From the NCBI GenBank assembly GCA_040365065.1, contig BAABNI010000024.1, positions 1 to 5,157 on the forward strand: a stretch of 5,157 nt of DNA. Direction: 5' to 3'. How positions within the stretch are numbered: position 1 is the stretch's first letter; every line of letters starts with the position of its first letter. Shown here in pieces: positions 1 through 5,157 of the stretch. Source of the stretch: Pelagadaptatus aseana (GTDB lineage: Bacteria > Pseudomonadota > Gammaproteobacteria > Pseudomonadales > Cellvibrionaceae). The translations under genes and the position numbers were made by a program. The notes under the pieces are model-generated. The model did no database searches. It saw nothing but the letters and a program-made list of their open reading frames with translations, and had not been told where the DNA came from.

Positions 1-51
1 GGTACCTTGCCAAGGTACAGGTCGTCGGTTCGAACCCGATATCCCGCTCCA
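1..51 (+). tRNA. tRNA-Gly (anticodon GCC), 5' part outside the window
   Basis: This is the 3' portion of a glycine tRNA that reads GGC/GGU codons. The anticodon stem pairs 2-6 (GTACC) with 14-18 (GGTAC) around the loop TTGCCAA (7-13), giving anticodon GCC at 9-11. The T arm pairs 24-28 with 36-40 around the loop TTCGAAC (29-35). The 3' acceptor strand ATCCCGC (41-47) is followed by discriminator T48, usual for bacterial tRNA-Gly, and an encoded CCA at 49-51. The D arm and the 5' acceptor strand lie before the window, so neither the start nor any tRNA cluster upstream can be judged. Confidence 0.96.
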
Positions 52-97
52 AATTACTTCCTTGTTAGTTTTCAGTGTTTGCTAATGATGTGATTCT

Positions 98-116
98 GGC
101 TGCTTGTTCAGCCTTT
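98..116 (+). terminator. possible weak terminator after tRNA-Gly
   Basis: GGCTG (98-102) can pair with CAGCC (109-113) around a six-base loop, followed by only three T (114-116). It sits between the 3' end of tRNA-Gly and the stop codon of the converging small gene, where a terminator is expected. The short stem and short T run make it a weak candidate. In the minus direction the hairpin has no T run after it. Confidence 0.3.
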
Positions 117-118
117 GA

Positions 119-433
119 TCAATGTCTTGTGGCATCGCGCTCGGTTTGCTCGGCAAACGCATCAATTTCTTCGTCCCCCAGAAAGTGCAGGCATGAACCG
201 CCAATTGACCACAGTAATTCTCTGGGGATGGCCGGCGTCAGGTTGGGGTAGTGAGTGATCAACCCGGTGAGCAGGTCTTCTGCCAGAAAGGCGAACTCCT
301 GATTGTTGCGCAGGGCGTCCAATGTGGCGCTAAACTGTGATTTCAGGGCTTCGCCGCTTTCGTCTTCGGGGATGGCCTGGCTGATGTTTTGTTGCAGTAA
401 TTCCAATGCGGCGAGAATGTCAGGTCTGATCAT
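119..433 (-). CDS. small hypothetical protein, resembles the PA2817 family
   Basis: A 104-residue acidic, soluble-looking protein with no signal peptide or membrane segment. Its C-terminal part has a recognisable pattern, ELLWSIGGSCLHFLGDEEID, that I associate from memory with the uncharacterised PA2817-like proteins of Pseudomonas and relatives; no function is known for these. I chose the ATG at 431-433, which has a weak GGAA-type ribosome site about five bases upstream. An in-frame ATG at 479-481 would add 16 residues (120 in total). That extension is basic and low in predicted structure, and it would lie upstream of a plausible -10 (TACAAT on the minus strand, 470-475). The gene converges on tRNA-Gly and diverges from yadG. 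It is probably a real gene; the family assignment is tentative. Confidence 0.7.
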   Translation of the reverse strand: MIRPDILAALELLQQNISQAIPEDESGEALKSQFSATLDALRNNQEFAFLAEDLLTGLITHYPNLTPAIPRELLWSIGGSCLHFLGDEEIDAFAEQTERDATRH

Positions 434-510
434 GGTGTTCCAATTCGAGTAATGCCTTGTTTTTCGTATATTGTACCCCATTTAAGGGCTACCCGATGTC
501 GTCAAATTGC

Positions 511-516
511 GGAGAG
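511..516 (+). promoter_or_regulatory. ribosome binding site that fixes the yadG start
   Basis: GGAGAG lies eight bases before the ATG at 525-527. The same frame is open back to a TTG at 507, but that codon is upstream of this site and has no ribosome site of its own. The ATG also gives an N-terminus of the usual YadG form, so 525 is preferred. Confidence 0.75.
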
Positions 517-524
517 ACAAACTC

Positions 525-1484
525 ATGTCCACAACAGCGCCGCCAGCGTTAAGTATTACCAATCTGAGCAAGACTTACGATAACGGTTTTGCCGCCCTCA
601 AGGGTATTGATCTGGAAGTTCAGCCGGGTGATTTTTTTGCCCTGTTAGGCCCCAACGGAGCGGGCAAGTCCACCACCATAGGTATCTTGTGTTCGCTGGT
701 TAAAAAGACGGGCGGTAGCGTCAGTATTTTTGGTCACGACATCGATGACAATTTTTCACTGGCCAAAAAGCAGTTGGGCGTGGTGCCGCAAGAATTCAAC
801 TTTTCTCAGTTTGAGAAGGTTGAGCAGATTGTTATGAATCAGGCCGGTTATTATGGCTTGCCCAAGCAGCTAGCCCGTGAGCGAACCGAGCTGTATCTGA
901 AAAAGCTGGGCTTGTGGGATAAACGCGATACCGCAGCACGGATGTTGTCTGGTGGTATGAAACGCAGATTAATGATTGCCCGGGCGCTGATACACGAGCC
1001 CAGATTGTTGATTCTGGATGAGCCGACAGCCGGTGTGGATATTGAGTTGCGTCGCTCCATGTGGGAGTTCTTGCGAGACATCAACGCTCAGGGTACGACC
1101 ATTATTCTGACGACCCACTATCTGGAAGAGGCCGAGAGCCTGTGCCGTAATCTGGCGATTATCGACAGCGGCACCATTGTTGAAAACACCAGTATTAAAG
1201 CTTTGCTGAAAACCCTCAACCGCGAGTCATTTGTTCTGGATGTGCGCGAAACTCTGGATTCCGTGCCTGAGGTGGCAGGCTATGTTTTGCAGAAACTGGA
1301 AGAGCACAGCTTGGAAGTGATTATTGAGAAGGGGCAGTCGATGAATGAATTGTTTGAGGGGCTGTCGCAGCAGGGGATTCATGTGATCAGTATGAGGAAC
1401 AAAGCCAATCGTCTTGAGGAATTGTTTGTCTCATTGACTGGCGATGCAAAAGCCGGTGGCAACAAGGTGGAGGGTGCTGCATGA
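525..1484 (+). CDS. yadG: ABC transporter ATP-binding protein, YadG type
   Basis: A 319-residue ATPase subunit of an ABC-2 exporter, expected on the cytoplasmic face of the inner membrane bound to YadH. All nucleotide-binding motifs are intact: Walker A GPNGAGKST (42-50), Q-loop Q89, signature LSGGM (141-145), Walker B LLILDE (161-166), D-loop AGVD (169-172) and H-loop H198. The stretches VPQEFNF, ARMLSGGMKRRLMIARAL and SMRNKANRLEELFVSL near the C-terminus match Escherichia coli YadG as I recall it, and the length is close to that protein (about 308 residues). The roughly 100 residues after the ATPase core are the accessory C-terminal region usual in this subfamily. The stop overlaps the yadH start, so the two are probably translationally coupled. 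The transported substrate of YadGH is not known; drug-export labels in databases are by similarity only. Confidence 0.95.
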   Translation: MSTTAPPALSITNLSKTYDNGFAALKGIDLEVQPGDFFALLGPNGAGKSTTIGILCSLVKKTGGSVSIFGHDIDDNFSLAKKQLGVVPQEFNFSQFEKVEQIVMNQAGYYGLPKQLARERTELYLKKLGLWDKRDTAARMLSGGMKRRLMIARALIHEPRLLILDEPTAGVDIELRRSMWEFLRDINAQGTTIILTTHYLEEAESLCRNLAIIDSGTIVENTSIKALLKTLNRESFVLDVRETLDSVPEVAGYVLQKLEEHSLEVIIEKGQSMNELFEGLSQQGIHVISMRNKANRLEELFVSLTGDAKAGGNKVEGAA

Positions 1485-2254
1485 CTGTTCAGGAACAGTG
1501 GATCGCTTTTGCTACGATTGTTCGCAAGGAAACCAATCGCTTTATGCGAATCTGGGTGCAGACCCTGATTCCTCCTGCCATCACCATGTCGCTGTATTTT
1601 GTGATTTTTGGTACTTTGATCGGTTCTCGCATCGGTGAAATGGGTGGTTACGGTTACATGCAGTTTGTGGTGCCCGGGCTGATAATGATGGCGGTGATTA
1701 CCAATTCCTATTCCAATGTGGTCTCGTCTTTTTACAGTGCCAAGTTTCAGCACAGTATCGAGGAGTTGCTGGTGTCGCCAACGCCGAATTACATCATTCT
1801 GATGGGGTATCTGGTTGGGGGATCTCTGCGTGGCTTATTGGTGGGCTTTATTGTGACATTGTTGTCACTGTTTTTTGCGGATTTGACGATTCACAGTCTG
1901 CCGGTGGTGGTCGGTATTGTATTGATGACGTCCATATTGTTTTCTTTGATGGGCTTTATTAATGCGGTATACGCCAATTCGTTTGATGACATATCGATTA
2001 TTCCAACGTTTGTGTTGACGCCACTGACCTATCTGGGTGGGGTATTTTATTCGATCAGTTTGTTGCCCGAGTTTTGGCAGAAGGTATCGATGCTCAATCC
2101 CATCCTGTATATGGTAAACGCCTTCCGATACGGGGTTTTAGGTGTGTCCGATATTAATGTGGCTTACGCTTTTGTGGGCGTCTTCATATTTATTGTGGTG
2201 TTATTTGCCTATTCTATGTACTTATTGAACTCTGGTAAGCGTTTGAGAAATTGA
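1481..2254 (+). CDS. yadH: ABC-2 type permease, YadH type
   Basis: A 257-residue integral membrane subunit that pairs with YadG to form an exporter in the inner membrane. About six hydrophobic segments can be seen, near residues 29-48, 59-80, 106-132, 140-163, 173-192 and 228-249, the standard ABC-2 layout. The segments NRFMRIWVQTL, YMQFVVPGLIMM and DDISIIPTFVLTPLTYLGG are highly characteristic of YadH, and the length equals that of E. coli YadH within a residue or two. The start ATG overlaps the yadG stop in ATGA, and GGAGGG (1469-1474) lies six bases upstream. The substrate is unknown. No truncation or frameshift is seen. Confidence 0.95.
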   Translation: MTVQEQWIAFATIVRKETNRFMRIWVQTLIPPAITMSLYFVIFGTLIGSRIGEMGGYGYMQFVVPGLIMMAVITNSYSNVVSSFYSAKFQHSIEELLVSPTPNYIILMGYLVGGSLRGLLVGFIVTLLSLFFADLTIHSLPVVVGIVLMTSILFSLMGFINAVYANSFDDISIIPTFVLTPLTYLGGVFYSISLLPEFWQKVSMLNPILYMVNAFRYGVLGVSDINVAYAFVGVFIFIVVLFAYSMYLLNSGKRLRN

Positions 2255-2264
2255 GGATTGAGGG

Positions 2265-3137
2265 ATGACTGATTCGCAGGATAAGGGTGAGGCCCAGGTG
2301 GTTCAGGGGGATAAGCTTGAAACCACCATGCTGGGTAAGCATACGGACTATGTGTCGGTCTACACGCCGTCGTTACTGTGTCCCATTTCCAGAGCGGAAT
2401 CCCGCCAAAGTCTCGGGTTGTCTGAGGGTGAAGAGTTGCCGTTTTTGGGGGTGGATATCTGGACGGCGTTTGAGCTTTCCTGGCTCAATGCCAAGGGGCT
2501 GCCTCAAGTGGCGGTGGCGGAATTTCATTTTCCCTGTACCAGCCCTAATATCGTCGAGTCCAAGTCGTTCAAGTTGTATCTGAATTCTTTCAATCAAACG
2601 GTGTTTGATAATTTTAATGATGTTGCCCGGACGCTGGAGACCGATTTATCTACGGCGGCTGGCGCACCGGTGATGGTGAGTCTTGAGCGTTTATCACAAT
2701 ATGCCGCTCGTGGTGTGGGACACTTTACTGGTGAATGTCTTGATGAGTTGGATGTTGAAATAGAGCACTATCATCCTGCTCCGGAGTTGCTGGGGGTTTC
2801 GGCTTCGAGTGATGTGGTCGCAAAATCCCTCTACAGTGATTTGTTGAAAACCAATTGTCCGGTTACTGGTCAGCCTGATTGGGCGAGTGTGTTTATACAA
2901 TATCGTGGTCGGGAAATTGATCAGGAATCGCTATTGAAATATCTGGTGTCTTTTCGCGAGCATCAGGATTTTCACGAGCACTGTTTAGAGCGAATCTATA
3001 TGGATATTATGGAGCGCTGTCAGCCGGAATCTTTGCAGGTCTACGCCCGCTATACCCGAAGAGGTGGGCTGGACATTAATCCCTTCCGTAGCAGTGAGGG
3101 TGTTCAGGCTGATGATATTCGCTTGGCACGGCAGTAA
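2265..3137 (+). CDS. queF: NADPH-dependent 7-cyano-7-deazaguanine (preQ0) reductase
   Basis: This cytoplasmic enzyme reduces the nitrile of preQ0 to the amine preQ1 with two NADPH, a late free-base step of queuosine synthesis before insertion into tRNA by Tgt. At 290 residues it is the long bimodular (YqcD-type) form; E. coli QueF is about 282. The N-terminal half carries the QueF motif ESKSFKLYL (98-106). The C-terminal half carries the nucleophilic cysteine C198 and acid D205 in KTNCPVTGQPDWASVFIQYRG (195-215), the substrate-binding FHE (236-238), and the basic RRGGLDINPFR (265-275) of the cofactor site, so all key residues are present. GAGGA (2253-2257) is a ribosome site seven bases before the ATG. 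It starts 10 bases after yadH and is likely co-transcribed. No preQ1-type riboswitch is seen before it. Its stop is two bases from that of the converging gene. Confidence 0.97.
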   Translation: MTDSQDKGEAQVVQGDKLETTMLGKHTDYVSVYTPSLLCPISRAESRQSLGLSEGEELPFLGVDIWTAFELSWLNAKGLPQVAVAEFHFPCTSPNIVESKSFKLYLNSFNQTVFDNFNDVARTLETDLSTAAGAPVMVSLERLSQYAARGVGHFTGECLDELDVEIEHYHPAPELLGVSASSDVVAKSLYSDLLKTNCPVTGQPDWASVFIQYRGREIDQESLLKYLVSFREHQDFHEHCLERIYMDIMERCQPESLQVYARYTRRGGLDINPFRSSEGVQADDIRLARQ

Positions 3138-3139
3138 GG

Positions 3140-4282
3140 TTACATACCCAGTTGCATAACCAGTTGTTGGTTTTCCTGTTCCAGGCGATCGATGGTTTTT
3201 TGCAGATTGTTGATGGTGTCGGCCATGTCGTTCTGGCGACCTGAACCGGCTTCGGCTTCCAGTTTTTTCACCTTTTGTTGCAGTTGGCCAATGGTGTCGT
3301 TGGCTTCTTGCAGTTCGTTATCCATCAGTTCAATGCAGGTCTCTGACTCCTGAACAAAACGTTTCTGGCGTTCCAGTTGTTCGCTCAGGTCATTGAGCAG
3401 TAGGGTTTTTTCATCGGCACTCTGTGCGGTTCTGAGACGCTGTTGCAGTTGGTTGATCATTCTATGTTGATCGGATGTCAGTGAACGTAGCTGCTGCAGT
3501 TCTTCGCTGTTCTGGTTGACGACCTGAGTGATCTCGACAGTCGTGGCAGAGTCACCATTGGCCCTGCTGGTGCGGGTAACAGTGCCGTCACCTAGGCTTG
3601 CGATAATGTTTTCGTAGCGCTGCAGTAAATCCTCGAAGGTTTGTTTGTCGTTGCTCTCGACATTAATTTGGGTCAGTCCGTGATGGATTTCCTGAGCTTC
3701 TTTTTGGGCGTCGGAAATATTGTTTTTTAGTGTGTTGGTTTCCTGTACCTGATCGCTCAAGGCGGCCTGCAGATCGCTCAGATCGTCAACATCCTCTTCC
3801 AGTGCCTGCAGGCCATTGCTGCTACTGGCGCTATCGCCCTTGAAGAAGGCCATGATGGTTGCCAGTTTGGATTGGATTACCAACCAGTTGGGGGTTTTGT
3901 TGTCGCCAGCCAAAGATGCTTCTTTTTCACTGACCAGAAACGCGTGCCTAAGGGAGGCAATCTGGCGGGGCATAGGGGTGTTGCTGTCGAGATCCAGAGA
4001 GATATCCTGATCAGGATTGAGAGTTTGATGGTATTCCCGGGTGTTTTCTATCTGGTCGTCGAGCAAGGTGGCGTATTCCGAGTCTTCTTCCAGCAAATCA
4101 TGCATTTCGGAATAGGCGCGTTTGGTTTGTTGCAGATCCGTCAGTAAATCCTGAACCTTGATTTGTAGCCCTTTGATGACGCCTTTGAGCTTGGATGTGT
4201 GCAGAATAAGGAAGATGCAGATCAGCATAAGCAGAGTAAAAAGCTCCGCTGCGCCAATCACAATCCAGTTGGAAACCTGCAT
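3140..4282 (-). CDS. membrane-anchored coiled-coil protein of unknown function
   Basis: I do not recognise this 380-residue protein. One strong hydrophobic segment lies at residues 6-28. Lysines follow it (31, 33, 37, 42) with no charged residue before it except the later E13 inside the segment, so the positive-inside rule puts the long C-terminal part in the cytoplasm. Residues about 30-85 are helical and heptad-like. A less repetitive block at about 104-148 (PRQIASLRHAF, PNWLVIQSKLATIMAFF) may be a small folded domain. Residues 158-230 are again helical, 231-250 form a Gly/Ser/Thr-rich linker, and 253-345 and 350-378 are Gln/Glu/Leu-rich coiled coil with few prolines. The ATG at 4280-4282 has two GAGG sites upstream, three and nine bases away. 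A role in cell-envelope or division scaffolding is conceivable from the architecture alone but not shown. Confidence 0.88.
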   Translation of the reverse strand: MQVSNWIVIGAAELFTLLMLICIFLILHTSKLKGVIKGLQIKVQDLLTDLQQTKRAYSEMHDLLEEDSEYATLLDDQIENTREYHQTLNPDQDISLDLDSNTPMPRQIASLRHAFLVSEKEASLAGDNKTPNWLVIQSKLATIMAFFKGDSASSSNGLQALEEDVDDLSDLQAALSDQVQETNTLKNNISDAQKEAQEIHHGLTQINVESNDKQTFEDLLQRYENIIASLGDGTVTRTSRANGDSATTVEITQVVNQNSEELQQLRSLTSDQHRMINQLQQRLRTAQSADEKTLLLNDLSEQLERQKRFVQESETCIELMDNELQEANDTIGQLQQKVKKLEAEAGSGRQNDMADTINNLQKTIDRLEQENQQLVMQLGM

Positions 4283-4320
4283 AAACCTCAGCCTCTGGGG
4301 TAAAATCTCTATCAGTTATC

Positions 4321-4341
4321 GGCAGCAGCGCTGCCTTTTTT
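4321..4341 (+). terminator. Rho-independent terminator, plus strand
   Basis: GGCAGC (4321-4326) pairs perfectly with GCTGCC (4330-4335) around the three-base loop AGC, followed directly by six T (4336-4341). This is a strong intrinsic terminator in the plus direction. No plus-strand gene ends nearby: the closest upstream is queF, 1.2 kb away across the antisense strand of the coiled-coil gene. It could stop queF read-through, or act in a leader if a nitroreductase transcript began further upstream. Confidence 0.7.
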
Positions 4342-4366
4342 ATAGTTATCATGAACTTATTGACAA
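4339..4366 (-). promoter_or_regulatory. predicted sigma70 promoter of the coiled-coil gene
   Basis: On the minus strand TTGTCA (plus 4361-4366, five of six consensus bases) and TATAAA (plus 4339-4344, five of six) are 16 bases apart. The start of transcription would fall near 4332, giving a leader of about 50 bases before the ATG at 4282. The -10 overlaps the T run of the plus-strand terminator, and the leader would begin within the terminator hairpin. Confidence 0.6.
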
Positions 4367-4433
4367 ATTATGGCCTAGTTTGATTGGGTTAGCTACGATT
4401 GGGCCTGCTGTATACCCTGAGAGACCTTACTGT

Positions 4434-4994
4434 ATGGACGCTATAACCGCTTTGCACTCGCGTGTATCTGTTGGCAAATTAACTGAGCCAGCGCCAAATT
4501 ATCAGCAGCGAGAAATAATGTTTAAGGCGGCGCTGCGTGCCGCCGATCATGGTTGTCTGCGACCCTGGCGTTTTCTGGTGCTGGAAGGCGAGGCTCTGGA
4601 TAATCTGGGGCAATTGTTTTTGAAGGCGGCACAAGCTGATGAACCTCAACTTAACGAGGTTCAGCAAAGCAGGTATCTGAAAATGCCCAAGCGTGCGCCC
4701 TTAATGATTGTTGCGATCTCAAAAAATCAAGAGCATCCCAAGGTGTCTGTCCTTGAGCAGCAGATGGCAGTCGCTGCGGCTACCCAAAACCTGATTACGG
4801 CCGCGTTTGCGCAGGGGGTAGGCGCCTATTGGCGGACCGGCGCCATGGCCGAAAGCGCAGTGGTTAAAGAGGGGCTGGGGATAAAGCAGGAGGAAACCAT
4901 AGTTGGTTTTATCTATCTTGGGACGCCGGCGATTCCTGTAAAGCAGGCTCCGAGCCTGTCCACGGAAGAATTTTTTATTCCTTGGCAAGGTTGA
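4434..4994 (+). CDS. ydjA: nitroreductase family protein, YdjA type
   Basis: A 186-residue FMN-dependent NAD(P)H oxidoreductase of the small YdjA subgroup, cytoplasmic and probably a homodimer as known for the family; E. coli YdjA has 183 residues. The N-terminus MDAITALHSRVSVGKLTEPAP, then AADHGCLRPWRFLVLEGE (36-53), RAPLMIVAISKN (87-98), AYWRTGA (131-137) and the FMN-side GFIYLGTP (158-165) follow YdjA from end to end. The usual RRS flavin motif reads R10-V-S12 here, so the second arginine is replaced. The frame is open upstream to 4158, but the family N-terminus fixes the ATG at 4434; GAGAG (4419-4423) is a modest ribosome site ten bases before it. The physiological substrate is unknown. 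The gene stands alone between the divergent coiled-coil gene and tRNA-Ser. Confidence 0.92.
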   Translation: MDAITALHSRVSVGKLTEPAPNYQQREIMFKAALRAADHGCLRPWRFLVLEGEALDNLGQLFLKAAQADEPQLNEVQQSRYLKMPKRAPLMIVAISKNQEHPKVSVLEQQMAVAAATQNLITAAFAQGVGAYWRTGAMAESAVVKEGLGIKQEETIVGFIYLGTPAIPVKQAPSLSTEEFFIPWQG

Positions 4995-5004
4995 TGTTGC
5001 CAAG
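4981..5004. repeat. perfect 8-bp inverted repeat across the nitroreductase stop codon
   Basis: CTTGGCAA (4981-4988) and TTGCCAAG (4997-5004) are perfect inverted copies with an eight-base spacer that contains the TGA stop (4992-4994). The right arm contains the -35 of the tRNA-Ser promoter. The hairpin is followed by CAAAAAGCTTTTG and not by a T run, so it is not a standard intrinsic terminator. Confidence 0.6.
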
Positions 5005-5025
5005 CAAAAAGCTTTTGTGTAGAGT
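4997..5025 (+). promoter_or_regulatory. predicted tRNA-Ser promoter with GC-rich discriminator
   Basis: TTGCCA (4997-5002, five of six consensus bases) and TAGAGT (5020-5025, four of six) are separated by exactly 17 bases. The following ACGCGCC is a GC-rich discriminator of the kind found at stable-RNA promoters under stringent (ppGpp) control in enterobacteria. Transcription would start near 5032, leaving a leader of about 45 bases before the mature tRNA. Confidence 0.65.
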
Positions 5026-5044
5026 ACGCGCCTCTCGCTGAGGG

Positions 5045-5061
5045 AGCCTATTTATAAGGCT
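5045..5061 (+). other. small hairpin in the tRNA-Ser leader
   Basis: AGCCT (5045-5049) can pair with AGGCT (5057-5061) around a seven-base AT-rich loop, between the predicted start of transcription and the tRNA. The following TGTTT is a poor T run. It may be a precursor leader structure removed by RNase P/E processing, or may mean nothing; the stem has only five pairs. Confidence 0.3.
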
Positions 5062-5076
5062 TGTTTCACGGGTATT

Positions 5077-5157
5077 GGAGAGGTGTCCGAGTGGTCGAAG
5101 GAGCACGCCTGGAAAGTGTGTATACGGCAACGTATCGAGGGTTCGAATCCCTCCCTC
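5077..5157 (+). tRNA. tRNA-Ser (anticodon GGA), 3' end outside the window
   Basis: A class II serine tRNA reading UCC/UCU codons. The 5' acceptor strand is GGAGAGG (5077-5083). The anticodon stem pairs 5104-5108 (CACGC) with 5116-5120 (GTGTG) around CTGGAAA, giving anticodon GGA at 5111-5113. The long variable arm pairs ATACG (5122-5126) with CGTAT (5131-5135) around GCAA. The T arm is GAGGG/CCCTC (5137-5141, 5149-5153) around TTCGAAT. Only four bases of the 3' acceptor strand (CCTC, 5154-5157) are present, and they pair correctly with the 5' strand. The body closely follows the E. coli tRNA-Ser(GGA) sequence as I recall it. Confidence 0.97.

Noticed and set aside
1..51. tRNA-Gly 3' end as an integration (att) site for a mobile element.
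   Set aside because: No integrase gene is present, I saw no second copy of the tRNA end in the window, and the downstream genes look like core genes.
96..111. CTG-N10-CAG spacing as a LexA box.
   Set aside because: The inner ten bases are not the AT-alternating core of a LexA site, and the position after a tRNA controls no gene start.
507..524. Upstream TTG start for yadG adding six residues (MRRDKL).
   Set aside because: The ribosome site at 511-516 lies inside this extension and suits the ATG at 525; the TTG has no ribosome site.
2255..2264. preQ1 riboswitch before queF.
   Set aside because: Only ten bases separate yadH and queF, and no aptamer-like pseudoknot is seen at the end of yadH.
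3158..3174. AACCA/TGGTT hairpin with four T just after queF as its terminator.
   Set aside because: The stem is five pairs, mostly weak, and lies in glutamine-rich coding sequence of the opposite gene; it is too weak to call.
3872..4147. Plus-strand open frames (also 3816-4010) inside the coiled-coil gene.
   Set aside because: They have no family resemblance and no ribosome site of note, and they are explained by the opposite-strand coding sequence.
4394..4399. TACGAT as the -10 of a nitroreductase promoter.
   Set aside because: The TTGACA at 4360 is 28 bases away and no other -35 fits at 16-18 bases.
4158..4433. N-terminal extension of the nitroreductase reading frame by 92 residues.
   Set aside because: It overlaps the opposite-strand coiled-coil gene and the terminator, and the YdjA family N-terminus begins exactly at the ATG at 4434.

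Overview
The window looks like ordinary chromosome from a gammaproteobacterium of the Pseudomonas / Cellvibrio type. The evidence is a close YadG/YadH-type ABC exporter pair, a long bimodular QueF, a YdjA-type nitroreductase, and tRNA-Gly and tRNA-Ser sequences of standard gammaproteobacterial form. From memory, Pseudomonas genomes also carry queF near a YadGH-type ABC pair and a PA2817-type gene, so the gene set points the same way. No transposase, integrase, phage gene or CRISPR array is visible. The genus cannot be fixed from this sequence alone.

Layout. Positions 1-51 are the 3' part of tRNA-Gly(GCC), cut by the window edge. A small minus-strand gene (119-433) encodes a hypothetical protein that resembles the PA2817 family. 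Divergent from it is a tight plus-strand cluster, probably one operon: yadG (ABC ATPase, 525-1484), yadH (ABC-2 permease, 1481-2254, start overlapping the yadG stop as ATGA) and queF (2265-3137, 10 bases after yadH). A minus-strand gene (3140-4282) converges on queF with only two bases between the stop codons. It encodes an unrecognised 380-residue membrane-anchored coiled-coil protein. A YdjA-family nitroreductase follows on the plus strand (4434-4994), then a stable-RNA-type promoter and tRNA-Ser(GGA) (5077 to the window end, missing its last bases).

Function. YadG and YadH should form one inner-membrane exporter whose substrate is unknown. QueF makes preQ1 for queuosine, a modified base in tRNA; its place behind yadGH suggests co-transcription and does not by itself show a shared pathway. 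The coiled-coil gene and the nitroreductase gene diverge and share a 151-base intergenic region. That region holds a good minus-strand promoter and a plus-strand intrinsic terminator that overlap each other. No terminator is evident right after queF, so queF transcripts may run antisense through the coiled-coil gene to this terminator.

The most interesting points are this convergent/antisense arrangement and the uncharacterised coiled-coil protein. I found no clear sign of a new multi-gene system.
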